Part shown: piece after piece, positions 43,157 to 51,773 of the stretch
How positions within the stretch are numbered: the stretch's first letter is position 1
Layout: every line of letters begins with the position of its first letter
Assembly: GCF_016598615.1 (NCBI RefSeq)
Contig: NZ_CP066831.1
Location: 7,006,001 to 7,070,000 of the forward strand
Origin: Streptomyces liliifuscus
GTDB taxonomy: Bacteria > Actinomycetota > Actinomycetes > Streptomycetales > Streptomycetaceae
Length of the DNA stretch: 64,000 nucleotides
Direction: 5' to 3'
Translations under genes and position numbers: made by a program
Notes under the pieces: model-generated
The model's database searches: none
The model's input: only the letters and a program-made list of their open reading frames with translations
What the model was told of the DNA's origin: nothing

Positions 43157-44512
43157 CTACGCGAAGCGCAGCTCCGCCGGATGCACCGAACGGCGCAGCA
43201 GCGGCAGGGAAGTGGCGGCGGCGAGGAGACAGGCCGCGTAGACGGCCGGCGGCACGAGCAGCGGCACCAGAACGGGGATGGCCGGAGCCTCCACGGCGCT
43301 TCCGTACGCGATGTACACCGCCGCGCCGCCGAAGCCCGCGAGCAGCATCGCCGGGGCCAGCGGCAGCGCGGTCTCCAGGAGCAGCGCCCGGCCGAGCACC
43401 TTCTGCGGCACGCCCGCCGCGGTCTGCGCGGCAAGTCCCCGGCGCCGGGTGGCGAGCGACTCGGCGGTGCCCACGGCGAGACCGCCCAGGCTGATCAGCA
43501 GCGCCACCAGGACGGCGACGCCCGCCAGATTGACGCCGGTGGTGTAGAACGCCAGGTCCTCGGCGCTGTGGGGCAGGCCCTGCCGCGGATGACGCACCTC
43601 GTCGAGGAACATCTGGCGTACGCCCATGAAGCCCACGCCCACGACGGACACCAGGAGCACCGCCGCGTTGGTGCGCGCGGTGGCCCACGGGTCGGCCTGG
43701 AGCCGTTCGGCGGCGATCAGGACCGCGGGGTTCCCGGTCCGGGCGGCGAGCCGTCTGCCGATGGCCCGTGCGGTGAGCCCGGCGACCGCCACCGCGCCCG
43801 CACCGGTCAGCGCCACCGCGGAGAACACCAGCAGGGCGAACGCGGTGGCCCCCGGCCCGGTGACCCGCATGACGATCAGCAGGGCGGCCAGGCCCACCAG
43901 CACCGCCGGCACCACCAGGGCGAGAGTGGCGACCCGGCCGTGGCCCGGCCGCACCCGGCGCACCCAGCCGAGCGGCGAGGCCACGACCCGGCGCAGCGCG
44001 ACCACACTCACCAGCACGGCGAGCAGCGGCACGGCGAGCGTCACCAGGGCGAAACCGCCCCAGGCCTCCAGTGAAGGCCGCTGCTCCAACAGGTTCACCA
44101 TGAGGAGCGCGGAGAACACCGCGGCGACCACCGCCCCCAGCAGACAGGCGAGGCCGGACTCCAGGGCCGCGATGCGCCGCACCTGCCTCGGCGTCGCCCC
44201 GGCGAGCCGCAGCCCGGCCAGCCTGCGGTCGCGGTGCACGGCGCCGATACGCGCGCACTGGGCGAGGAAGCCGAGCACCGGCACCCACAGGAGCAACAGC
44301 GTGACGACCACCCCGGCGCGCTGCCCCGGCTGGTCCAGAAGACCGTGAAAGTACGAGGTGGACACCTGCCCCTCCACCGAGGCGACCGCCACCGCCGCGA
44401 GCCCGAGGCCGGTGGCCAGCGCGGCCCCCACCGCCGTCAGCATCACCCGCCACCACTCCCGCCGGTCCGAGCCCCGCGTCAGCAGCAGCGCGAGCCGCAG
44501 GTCGGTCCTCAT
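43157..44512 (-). CDS. FtsX-type ABC permease
   Basis: 451-residue permease with about eight helices. Key FtsX pieces: RLAGLRLAGATPRQVRRIAALESGLACLLGAVVAAVF in the first FtsX domain and AQTAAGVPQKVLGRALLLETALPLAPAMLLAGFGGAAVYIAY near the C-terminus. No large outer domain, unlike the 13-21 kb permeases. ATG 44512 overlaps the ATPase stop as ATGA. Part of a PadR-ATPase-permease operon that probably exports a toxic or signalling compound. Confidence 0.9.
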   Translation of the reverse strand: MRTDLRLALLLTRGSDRREWWRVMLTAVGAALATGLGLAAVAVASVEGQVSTSYFHGLLDQPGQRAGVVVTLLLLWVPVLGFLAQCARIGAVHRDRRLAGLRLAGATPRQVRRIAALESGLACLLGAVVAAVFSALLMVNLLEQRPSLEAWGGFALVTLAVPLLAVLVSVVALRRVVASPLGWVRRVRPGHGRVATLALVVPAVLVGLAALLIVMRVTGPGATAFALLVFSAVALTGAGAVAVAGLTARAIGRRLAARTGNPAVLIAAERLQADPWATARTNAAVLLVSVVGVGFMGVRQMFLDEVRHPRQGLPHSAEDLAFYTTGVNLAGVAVLVALLISLGGLAVGTAESLATRRRGLAAQTAAGVPQKVLGRALLLETALPLAPAMLLAGFGGAAVYIAYGSAVEAPAIPVLVPLLVPPAVYAACLLAAATSLPLLRRSVHPAELRFA

Positions 44513-45249
44513 CGGGGCACCTCCACGACGGCGTCCGCCCCGGCGGCGACGACCCCGGAGGCAACCGCTCCGTCACGCATCTCCACCTCGCGGTCCGCGT
44601 AGGCCGCGACCTGCGCGTCGTGCGTGATCAGCAGCACCGCCGTGCCGGACTCCCTGGCCGTGTGCACCAGAGCCGTCATCACCCCCTCGCTCGCTAGGGA
44701 GTCGAGCGCGCCGGTGGGCTCGTCCGCGAAGACGACCTTCGGACCGGTCACCAACGCCCGCGCCAGCGACACCCGTTGGGCCTGACCACCGCTCATCTCC
44801 CCGGGCCGCAGCTCCTCCTGACCGCGTACGCCGAACCGCTCCAGCCACTCGCCCGCCCGCTCGTGGGAGTCCTTGCGGGAGGCACCCGCGAGCAGCAGCG
44901 GCAGCGCGACGTTGTCGAGCGCGGTCAACTCGGGTATCAGCTGCCCGAACTGGAACACCACCCCGAACTCCGTACGCCGCAACTCGCTCAACCGCTGTTC
45001 CGGCAGCTCGTCGAGGCGCTGCTCGGCGTAGACGACCGAGCCCTCGTCGGGACGGACGATGCCCGCCAGACAGTGCAGCAGCGTGGACTTGCCGCTGCCG
45101 CTCGCGCCGGTGACCGCGAGGATCTCCCCGGCGCGCAGGTCGACCGAGGCACCGCGCAGCGCCCGGGTCCTGCCGTGCGTCTTGCCGAGGCCGCGGGCCG
45201 TCAGGACCGGCAGGGCCTCGTGCGTACTGCTCATGGGCGGTCTGCTCAT
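44509..45249 (-). CDS. ABC transporter ATP-binding protein
   Basis: 246-residue MacB-type ATPase. Walker A GASGSGKSTLL, Q-loop FQFGQ, signature MSGGQAQRVSLARAL, Walker B VVFADEPTGALD, H-loop THD. Overlaps the permease start downstream and the PadR stop upstream (ATGA both), so all three are coupled. ATG 45249 taken (ATG 45234 is also possible). Confidence 0.92.
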   Translation of the reverse strand: MSRPPMSSTHEALPVLTARGLGKTHGRTRALRGASVDLRAGEILAVTGASGSGKSTLLHCLAGIVRPDEGSVVYAEQRLDELPEQRLSELRRTEFGVVFQFGQLIPELTALDNVALPLLLAGASRKDSHERAGEWLERFGVRGQEELRPGEMSGGQAQRVSLARALVTGPKVVFADEPTGALDSLASEGVMTALVHTARESGTAVLLITHDAQVAAYADREVEMRDGAVASGVVAAGADAVVEVPR

Positions 45250-45779
45250 GCTCCGTCGACCTCCGCGGTCAAAGTGGTGAGCCGGGCCGCGGTGGTGGTC
45301 ATCCAGCGCAGATCGGCGTCGAGGTGGTTGAGGGCGTAGTCGGCCGAGAGGACCGTCGCGAGATCGGCGCCGGGCGCCGTCTTGACCGCCGTGAGCTCCC
45401 GCATGCGCGCCATGTGCGCGGCGCGCTGGGTGCTCAGATACTCGGCGGGGTCGGCCGAGGCGAGGATCGCGCACACGACCTTGGCGAAGATCTCGTTCGT
45501 CACGAAGGGCGCGGGCGGGGTGATCTCGGCCGTCCACGCGGCGAGTTCCTTCGCCCCCTCGTCGGTGGACCGGTACAGGGTCCGCTCCGGACCGCCGTCC
45601 GAACCGGTCCCGTCGATCTCCGCGAGACCGTCGCGGACCAGGCGCTGCAACGTCGTATAGACCTGGCCGTAGGCCAGCGGGCGGGCTTGCGGGAAGCGTT
45701 CGTCATGGCGTCGCTTGAGGTCGTAGCCATGGCTCGGCCCTCCGGCGAGCAGCCCCAGCAGGATGTGGCGGGTGCTCAT
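45246..45779 (-). CDS. PadR-family transcriptional regulator
   Basis: 177 residues from ATG 45779 (ATG 45788 adds three). N-terminal winged helix STRHILLGLLAGGPSHGYDLKRRHDERFPQARPLAYGQVYTTLQRLVRDGLAE is the PadR hallmark; the C-terminal helices (TAWTAEITPPAP...) form the dimer domain. As is typical, it probably represses its own operon with the ABC transporter. A near-palindrome at 45790-45804 lies directly before its start. Confidence 0.9.
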   Translation of the reverse strand: MSTRHILLGLLAGGPSHGYDLKRRHDERFPQARPLAYGQVYTTLQRLVRDGLAEIDGTGSDGGPERTLYRSTDEGAKELAAWTAEITPPAPFVTNEIFAKVVCAILASADPAEYLSTQRAAHMARMRELTAVKTAPGADLATVLSADYALNHLDADLRWMTTTAARLTTLTAEVDGA

Positions 45780-45789
45780 GGCGGCCATT

Positions 45790-45804
45790 ATGTACTGAGT
45801 ATAT
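45790..45804 (-). promoter_or_regulatory. Probable PadR operator
   Basis: Imperfect inverted repeat AT-g-TACT-g-AGTA-t-AT (15 bases, one mismatch pair) within the promoter region upstream of padR. PadR operators are usually ATGT-N-ACAT-type palindromes; this is similar in length and AT bias. Confidence 0.6.
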
Positions 45805-46072
45805 GTAGCGAGTGAATAGTGACGCCGGAAAATCCTCGGCCGCGTTCCAGGAGGGGCTCTCAGGCGGCGGGCCCCAGGGGGAGGGGCTTCGCGGGAGGGG
45901 GCGGGCTTGATCGCGGACGGTGGTCGTCCAGGCGCTCTTGGTTACCCGGCGCATCCGGGACAGAATGTGAACAAGGGCACGTTGTCCGGGCTGTCACGTC
46001 TGCGCGCCCGCCCACTGGGTAGGGCTGCCCTGACCCGCCGTACGACTACCCGCGACGACCAAGGAGGCCCCC
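45805..46072 (+). other. Intergenic region upstream of the small ORF and malQ
   Basis: About 265 bases between the divergent padR and malQ operons. No repeat or gene seen. GTGAACAAGGGC (45968) and ACGTTGTCCGGG look unremarkable. It should hold a promoter for the malQ transcript. Confidence 0.4.
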
Positions 46073-46324
46073 ATGGCCGCATCAGCACAGCTTCTGCTCT
46101 CGGCCCTCTCCAAACGCCCGGCGGACCAGCCCGCCGACCCCGCCCCGTACATCTGTGTCTTCACCGCCGAAGGACCCTGCGCGGAGACGCCGCTCACCAG
46201 CGAGCCGCCGCTGCCCGACGCCGCCCCCCTCACCAGCGAACCGCCTCTCGCCGACGCCGCGCCCCTGACGAGCGAGCCCACCTCCACGGGCGCCGCCGCG
46301 GGCCTGGACCCATCGGGGGTCTGA
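46073..46324 (+). CDS. Small repeat protein translationally coupled to malQ
   Basis: 83 residues, ATG 46073 with a strong AAGGAGG at 46061-46067 (5-base spacing), and its TGA overlaps the malQ ATG as TGATG. The N-terminal half (ASAQLLLSALSKRPADQPADPAPYICVFTAEGPCAE) is helical, then charged; the C-terminal half is three 12-residue units of the form (T/A)PLTSEP(P/T)(L/S)xDA. Contains two cysteines. I do not recognise a family. The good ribosome site and coupling favour translation; the repeats suggest a slipped low-complexity tail or, less likely, a peptide precursor. No modifying enzymes are nearby. Confidence 0.6.
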   Translation: MAASAQLLLSALSKRPADQPADPAPYICVFTAEGPCAETPLTSEPPLPDAAPLTSEPPLADAAPLTSEPTSTGAAAGLDPSGV

Positions 46325-48891
46325 TGCCGCTCTCCCGGCTCGCCGCGCTGCACGGCGTCGCCACCTCCTTCAGCCCGTCCCCAGGGCGCACGGTCGCGGC
46401 CTCGGACGCCGCGGTCGTCGCCGTCCTCGCCGCACTGGGCGTCGCCGCCGGCACGCCGGACGCCGTCCGCACGGCACTCACGGCCCGCGAGACGGAGCTA
46501 CGGGAACGACTGCTCCCACCGACACTGGTGTGCTGGAGCGGGGCTCCGACGGTAGCCGGGAGTGACCATGACCCCGGGGCGCGCGAATCCGCCCCGGGGG
46601 CGCACGAAAGCGAACGCGCGCGGGGCGAGGGCCGACCCGCGCCGGACGCGGACCGACCCGCGCCGGATGAGCACCGGCCCGGGGCGGGCGAGAACCCTCT
46701 CGGGGCAGGCGAAAACCCTTCCGGGGCAAGCGACGGCCGACCCGCGCCGGACGCGGATGCGCTCGCGCCGGGCGGACTGCCATCCGTGGTCGAAGCGTCT
46801 GTGGTCGAAGCGTCCGTGGCCGATGCGTCCGCGGCCGGTGGTTCCGGCGGCGCCGCTGGTTCCGTGCTCGCGCCGGGCGGCCAGGACCCGATCACCCCGC
46901 CCGGGTTTCCCGGAGACTCCTTGCTCGCCTCCGTCCTGGCCGCCTTGCCCGCCGGGACCCGGCTGCGGATCCGTACCGAGCAGGGGGAGTCGCGTGCCTC
47001 CGCCGAGCAACTGCCCCTCGGTGTCCATGAGTTGGAGGCCACGGCTCCCGATGGACGGACCGGCCGCGCCCATCTCGTCGTCGCGCCGACGCGGTTGCCC
47101 GCGGCGCCGGGGCGTACGTACGGGCTGCTCGTGCAGGTCTACTCGCTGCTGTCGCGGCGCTCCTGGGGCATGGGCGACCTCGGGGACCTCGCCGAGCTGA
47201 CGGCCTGGGCGGGACGGGCGCTCGGCGCCGGGTTCGTACAGGTCAACCCGATGCACGCGGCCGTGCCCGGCGCACCCACCGACCCCTCCCCGTACCGGCC
47301 CTCCTCCCGCCGCTACCCCGACCCCGTGTACCTGCGCGTCGAGGACATCCCCGAGTTCGCGTACGCCGGTGAGCGGGACCGCGACCGCGTCCGTACGCTC
47401 CTGGAGCGGGCCGAGCGGCTGCGCGAATCCGTGCTGGACAAAGGCGCGTTGATCGACCGCGACGCCGTGTGGGAACTGAAGCGCGAGGCCCTGGAGCTCG
47501 TACGGGACGTGCCGCTCGGGCCCGGACGCCGCGCCGCCTACTGCGACTTCCTCGCCGAGGAGGGCGAGGCGCTGGAGGACCACGCCACCTGGTGCGCGCT
47601 CGCCGAGGTGTACGGCTCCGACTGGCAGAAGTGGCCGGCCGCCCTGCGCGACCCCCGCTCGGCCGAAACCGCCCGCGCCCGGGGCGAGTTGATGGACCGC
47701 GTCGACTTCCACAGCCGCCTCGCCTGGCTGACGGACGCTCAACTCGCCACCGCCCAGCGCAGCGCGCGCGACGCGGGCATGGGGGTCGGGCTCGTGCACG
47801 ACCTCGCGGTCGGCGTCCACCCCGGCGGCGCCGACGCCTGGGCGCAACAGGAGTACTTCGCGGCGGGCATGTCGGTCGGCGCGCCCCCGGACGCGTTCAG
47901 CGTGCAGGGCCAGGACTGGGGGCTGCCGCCATGGCGCCCGGACCGCCTCGCCGCGTCCGGCTACGCCCCGTACCGCCGCCTTCTGCGCGCCCTCTTCCGG
48001 TATGCCGGCGCCCTCCGTATCGACCACGTCATGGGCCTCTTCCGCCTCTGGTGGATCCCGCAGGGCCGCCCGGCCACCGAGGGAACGTATGTCCGGTACG
48101 ACGCCGAGGCCATGCTCGCGATCCTCGCGCTGGAGGCGTACCGCGCCGGGGCGTTGGTGATCGGCGAGGACCTCGGCACGGTCGAGCCGGGCGTCCGGGA
48201 AAAGCTCCACGAACACGGCGTGCTCGGTACGTCCGTGCTGTGGTTCGAACGCGACTGGGACGGTACGGGCCTGCCGTTGTCGCCCGAGAGCTGGCGCGCC
48301 GACTGCCTCGCCACCGCCACCACCCACGACCTGCCGCCCACCGCGTCCCGGCTCACCGGCGACCACGTCGAACTCCGCGACCGGCTGGGCCTGTTGACCC
48401 GCCCGGTGGAGGAGGAACGGGCCGAGGCGGCCGCCGACGTGGGGGAGTGGCTGGCGCTGCTCGCCCGGCTCGGGCTGCTCCAAGGCGCGGCCGGCGGGCT
48501 GTCGGAGGACTCCGAGGAGGCGCAGATCCAGGCCCTGCACCGCTTCCTGCTGCGCACCCCCGCCCGCATGATCGGCGTCTGGCTCCCGGACGCGATCGGC
48601 GACCGCCGCCCGCAGAACCTGCCCGGCACCTGGGACCAGTACCCGAACTGGCGCCTGCCCGTCGCCGATGCCGAGGGCCGCCCCGTCACCCTGGAGGAAC
48701 TCGCCGCCTCACCCCGGCTGCACGCCCTCATCGACGTGGTGCGCGCGGGCCGGGCGGTGGGCGGATGCGGGTCGGACGCGGGAGTTTCCGTCCCGGAACC
48801 GGCGGAATCCGGGACGGATCTCGCGGAATCCGGGCCGGGCTCGGGTGGCGTTCCGCCTCGTACGGCACCCCCGGGCGCGCGGCCGGATTAG
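46324..48891 (+). CDS. malQ: 4-alpha-glucanotransferase (amylomaltase) with low-complexity insert
   Basis: GH77 amylomaltase, 855 residues, against about 700 for typical actinobacterial MalQ. The N-terminus MPLSRLAALHGVATS is canonical. From about residues 80-200 an insertion rich in Gly/Pro/Ala/Asp/Glu (GEGRPAPDADRPAPDEHRPG...) interrupts the N-terminal domain. GH77 motifs follow: DHVMGLFRLWW with the catalytic nucleophile region, IGEDLGTVE, and the later TATTHDLPPTASRL. Disproportionates maltodextrins in glycogen/maltose metabolism. A low-complexity tail (VSVPEPAESGTDLAESGPGSG) extends the C-terminus. Translation couples to the upstream small ORF. Confidence 0.92.
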   Translation: MPLSRLAALHGVATSFSPSPGRTVAASDAAVVAVLAALGVAAGTPDAVRTALTARETELRERLLPPTLVCWSGAPTVAGSDHDPGARESAPGAHESERARGEGRPAPDADRPAPDEHRPGAGENPLGAGENPSGASDGRPAPDADALAPGGLPSVVEASVVEASVADASAAGGSGGAAGSVLAPGGQDPITPPGFPGDSLLASVLAALPAGTRLRIRTEQGESRASAEQLPLGVHELEATAPDGRTGRAHLVVAPTRLPAAPGRTYGLLVQVYSLLSRRSWGMGDLGDLAELTAWAGRALGAGFVQVNPMHAAVPGAPTDPSPYRPSSRRYPDPVYLRVEDIPEFAYAGERDRDRVRTLLERAERLRESVLDKGALIDRDAVWELKREALELVRDVPLGPGRRAAYCDFLAEEGEALEDHATWCALAEVYGSDWQKWPAALRDPRSAETARARGELMDRVDFHSRLAWLTDAQLATAQRSARDAGMGVGLVHDLAVGVHPGGADAWAQQEYFAAGMSVGAPPDAFSVQGQDWGLPPWRPDRLAASGYAPYRRLLRALFRYAGALRIDHVMGLFRLWWIPQGRPATEGTYVRYDAEAMLAILALEAYRAGALVIGEDLGTVEPGVREKLHEHGVLGTSVLWFERDWDGTGLPLSPESWRADCLATATTHDLPPTASRLTGDHVELRDRLGLLTRPVEEERAEAAADVGEWLALLARLGLLQGAAGGLSEDSEEAQIQALHRFLLRTPARMIGVWLPDAIGDRRPQNLPGTWDQYPNWRLPVADAEGRPVTLEELAASPRLHALIDVVRAGRAVGGCGSDAGVSVPEPAESGTDLAESGPGSGGVPPRTAPPGARPD

Positions 48892-48911
48892 GTGTTCGCT
48901 ACGTTTGCACC

Positions 48912-49190
48912 GTGGACAAGAAGAACGCCCTGCGCGCCGGCGCCCTGGCTGCCGGTACGACGCTGATGATGCTGCTGATGTCGTCCCCCGCGCTCGCGCT
49001 GACGCCTGACGACGGTGACGACCCCGGTCCCGGCCTGAGCGTCATCGAGACGCTGGGGCTCTTTGTCGTGGCGCCGATCGGGCTGTTCCTGCTGATCGCC
49101 GGCCTGGTCTGGGTTCTCGACGGGTCGACGGACCGTCACCCGAAGGCGAAGGGCAAGGCCAAGACGAAGGCGGCCGTGAAGGCTTCCTGA
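48912..49190 (+). CDS. Small membrane protein with signal-like N-terminus
   Basis: 92 residues starting GTG 48912, 20 bases after malQ. Two hydrophobic segments: residues about 8-30 (GALAAGTTLMMLLMSSPALALT, probably a cleaved signal), then a second helix (LGLFVVAPIGLFLLIAGLVWVL, about 48-70), with a Lys-rich cytoplasmic tail (PKAKGKAKTKAAVKAS). Function unknown. Likely co-transcribed with malQ. Confidence 0.75.
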   Translation: MDKKNALRAGALAAGTTLMMLLMSSPALALTPDDGDDPGPGLSVIETLGLFVVAPIGLFLLIAGLVWVLDGSTDRHPKAKGKAKTKAAVKAS

Positions 49191-49245
49191 CCTCGGCCCG
49201 CTCCGGCCGCTGAGGTTTTCCGCGGCCACTGAGGCTTTCTGTTTC

Positions 49246-49305
49246 GAGGGCACCGTCCTCGTGTACGTACGGCAGTCGTCGTACGTGCCCGAGGACGGTG
49301 CCCTC
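49246..49305. terminator. Long hairpin terminator between convergent genes
   Basis: Perfect 16-bp arms at 49246-49261 (GAGGGCACCGTCCTCG) and 49290-49305, with an inner partly paired GTACGTACG/CGTACGTGC. Serves the malQ transcript from the left and the TetR gene from the right. Confidence 0.8.
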
Positions 49306-49370
49306 GACGTGTTTCCGGCCGGTACGGGCACGGCGTTCGGTGGCTGTGGCTGCGGCTGTGACTGTGGTTT

Positions 49371-49973
49371 TCAGTGGGAGAGGCCCGGGTGCGGGGCCGT
49401 CAGGTAGCGCTGGACCGTCGGTGCCAGCCAGGCCACGATCTCCTCGCGGGTCAGGTCCAGGGCGGGCGGCAGGCGCAGGACGTACCGGGTCAGCGCCATG
49501 CCCAGCATCTGTGACGCGACGAGCGCGGCGCGGGCCGGGACCTGCTCGGGGTCGGGGCAGACGCGCAGGGCCACCGGCACCAACTGCTCCTTGAAGATGC
49601 CCTGCATGCGCTCGGCCCCGGCGGTGTTGGTGACCCCGACCCGCAGCAACGCCGTCAGCACCTCGTCGTTCTCCCAGAGCGCCACGAAGTGCTCGACGAA
49701 GATCCGGCCGACCTCCTCCTTCGGCACCTTCTCCGGTACCGGCAGCCGCAGATCAATGTCGACGGCCGCCGCGAACAGGCCCTCCTTGTTGCCGTAGTAG
49801 CGCATCACCATCGAGGGGTCGATCTTCGCGTCGCGGGCGATGGCGCGGATGGTCGCGCGCTCGTACCCGTCGGCGGCGAAGCGTTCGCGCGCGGCGGTGA
49901 GGATGGTGGCGCGGGTGGCGTCGGAGCGGCGGGCGGGCTGCGCGTGCTGGGTGGGGGAGTCGGTGTCGGTCAT
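49371..49973 (-). CDS. TetR/AcrR-family transcriptional repressor
   Basis: 200 residues. HTH at residues 15-65: RATILTAARERFAADGYERATIRAIARDAKIDPSMVMRYYGNKEGLFAAAV. The C-terminal domain is helical with a ligand-cavity pattern. Divergent from the FAD monooxygenase gene across a 160-bp gap packed with GTTGGC/GCCAAC motifs, so it surely controls both. Ligand unknown; probably a substrate of the oxygenase. ATG 49973. Confidence 0.93.
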   Translation of the reverse strand: MTDTDSPTQHAQPARRSDATRATILTAARERFAADGYERATIRAIARDAKIDPSMVMRYYGNKEGLFAAAVDIDLRLPVPEKVPKEEVGRIFVEHFVALWENDEVLTALLRVGVTNTAGAERMQGIFKEQLVPVALRVCPDPEQVPARAALVASQMLGMALTRYVLRLPPALDLTREEIVAWLAPTVQRYLTAPHPGLSH

Positions 49974-49981
49974 GTCAACAA

Positions 49982-50120
49982 GCGTAGGCCAACAGTTGTT
50001 GACGGGCCAGGGGTGTCGCCCTATGGTGGCAAACGGGCGTTGGCCTACAAGCGTTGGCCTACGAGTGTTGGCACCCGGACCGCCCGGGGCTCGCCAACAG
50101 CCCTTGACCAACAACCGTTG
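49982..50120. promoter_or_regulatory. TetR operator cluster (GTTGGC/GCCAAC half-sites)
   Basis: At least seven half-sites in the tetR/monooxygenase gap. The direct repeat GCGTTGGCCTAC occurs at 50037-50048 and 50051-50062, then GTGTTGGCAC at 50065-50074. Inverted forms GGCCAACAGTTGTTGAC at about 49987, CGCCAACAG at 50091 and ACCAACAACCGTTGGCAC at 50107-50123. The 50107 site (CCAAC-aacc-GTTGG) abuts the oxygenase's ribosome site, so repression is likely there. Confidence 0.75.
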
Positions 50121-50136
50121 GCACCAGGAGGCCGCC

Positions 50137-51675
50137 ATGACAGGTACGACCGGCACGACCGACAGCAACGGCACCCCCCGTACCCCCGTCACCCCCTCCC
50201 GCGACGTCATCGTCGTCGGCGCGGGCCCCACCGGTCTGCTGCTGGCCGGCGACCTCGCCACGGCCGGCATCCCCGTCACCCTCGTCGAGAAGCGCCCGCA
50301 CAGGATCAGCAACCTCTCCCGCGCGTTCGTCCTGCACGCCCGCACGCTGGAGCAGCTCGACGCCCGAGGTCTCGCCGACGAGCTGGAGAGCAAGGGCCGG
50401 ACGCTCGACCGGCTCCGGCTCTTCTCCCGCCTGACCGTCGACCTGACCACCCTCCCCTCCCGCTTCAACCACCTGCTCGTGCTGCCGCAGTACGAGGTGG
50501 AGCGCGCGTTGGAGCGGCGGGCGGTGGAGGCCGGGGTGCGGTTCGCGTACGAGACCGAGGTGACCGGGCTGGTCCAGGACGAGGACGGGGTGACCCTCCG
50601 CGTGCGCGCGGCAGCCGGGGCCGAGCCGGCCGCGGGGGGAGCGCGGGAACTGGGGCAACCGCGGGAGCTGCGGTCGGCGTACGTCGTCGGGACGGACGGG
50701 ATGCGCAGTGCCGTGCGGGAGGCGGTGGGACTGCCCTTCCCCGGGCGTTCGGCGATCCGTTCCGTCGTGCTCGCCGACGTCCGGCTCGCCGAGGAGCCGG
50801 AGACGCTGCTGACGGTGAACGCGGTCGGGGACGCGTTCGCGTTCCTCGCGCCCTTCGGGGACGGCTACCACCGGGTGATCGGCTGGGACCGCCGGCGCGA
50901 CGTCGCCGACGACGCGCCCCTCGACCTCGAAGAGGTCAGGGAGATCACCCGCCTCGCCCTCGGCCGTGACTTCGGCATGCACGACGCCCGCTGGATGTCC
51001 CGTTTCCACAGCGACGAGCGACAGGCTCCGGCGTACCGGGTGGGCCGGGTCTTCCTGGCCGGGGACGCCGCGCACGTGCACACCCCGGCCGGCGGCCAGG
51101 GCATGAACACCGGCCTCCAGGACGCCGCCAACCTGAGCTGGAAGCTGGCGGCGACTCTCAACGGCCACGCCCGCGCCGACCTGTTGGACACCTACCAGTC
51201 CGAACGCCACCCCGTCGGAAAGTCCGTCCTCCGCAGCAGCGGCGGACTCGTACGGCTCGCGATGGCCAAGCGGCCCTGGACGCTCGCGGCCCGCACCCTG
51301 CTCACCACGTTCGCGAACCACGCCCGCCCGGCCCGCACCCGCATGCTCGGCCAGATCACCGGCATCGGCTACGCCTACCCGGCCCCACGCGGCGCCCACC
51401 CCCTCACCGGCAAGCGCGTCCCGGACGTGATCCTTCAGAACGGCCGCCTGTACGAGGCCCTGCGCGGCGGCAGGTTCGTACTCATCACCCCGCCGGACGC
51501 ACCGTCGGACCTCGACACCGGCACCCGCAAGGACCGCCTGACCGTGGCGAGTTGGACGAGCGACCGCCGCACAACCCTCCTGGTCCGCCCGGACGGCTAC
51601 ACGGCCTGGGCAGCGGAGAACCCGACCACAGGGCAACTCGAAGCGGCACTGACGGCATCAATGGGACAGGCCTGA
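50137..51675 (+). CDS. FAD-dependent aromatic monooxygenase
   Basis: 512-residue class A flavoprotein monooxygenase (PHBH-like). GxGxxG motif VIVVGAGPTGLLLAGDLA at about residues 24-40, DG fold at VVGTDGMRSAVREA, and the second FAD motif GDAAHVHTPAGGQGMNTGLQDAANLSWKLA. The C-terminal thioredoxin-like domain is present (about 420-512), as in hydroxylases of polyketides and xenobiotic phenols. Controlled by the divergent TetR. CAGGAGG before ATG 50137. Confidence 0.92.
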   Translation: MTGTTGTTDSNGTPRTPVTPSRDVIVVGAGPTGLLLAGDLATAGIPVTLVEKRPHRISNLSRAFVLHARTLEQLDARGLADELESKGRTLDRLRLFSRLTVDLTTLPSRFNHLLVLPQYEVERALERRAVEAGVRFAYETEVTGLVQDEDGVTLRVRAAAGAEPAAGGARELGQPRELRSAYVVGTDGMRSAVREAVGLPFPGRSAIRSVVLADVRLAEEPETLLTVNAVGDAFAFLAPFGDGYHRVIGWDRRRDVADDAPLDLEEVREITRLALGRDFGMHDARWMSRFHSDERQAPAYRVGRVFLAGDAAHVHTPAGGQGMNTGLQDAANLSWKLAATLNGHARADLLDTYQSERHPVGKSVLRSSGGLVRLAMAKRPWTLAARTLLTTFANHARPARTRMLGQITGIGYAYPAPRGAHPLTGKRVPDVILQNGRLYEALRGGRFVLITPPDAPSDLDTGTRKDRLTVASWTSDRRTTLLVRPDGYTAWAAENPTTGQLEAALTASMGQA

Positions 51676-51692
51676 CGGGCCCCGCCCCCGCA

Positions 51693-51738
51693 AGGGGCGC
51701 GGGGAACTGCGCGACAAGCCACATCGGACCCGCGGCCA
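51693..51738 (+). repeat. Dispersed intergenic repeat, family A
   Basis: Reads AGGGGCGCGGGGAACTGCGCGACAAGCCACA and continues with CCCGCGGCCA. Matches the inverted copy at 60467-60512 and the variant at 22675. Lies between convergent monooxygenase and MarR genes. Confidence 0.75.
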
Positions 51739-51773
51739 GACAACGACCAGGAACCCCCCTCCCCGGCGAGTCG

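Noticed and set aside
45907..46323. malQ start far upstream (994-residue frame from 45907)
   Set aside because: The conserved MalQ N-terminus MPLSRLAALHGVATS begins at 46324, and the upstream part overlaps a separately supported small ORF with its own ribosome site.
46073..46324. RiPP precursor peptide
   Set aside because: Repeats and cysteines are suggestive, but no maturase, protease or transporter of a RiPP pathway lies within reach; kept as an unassigned small protein.
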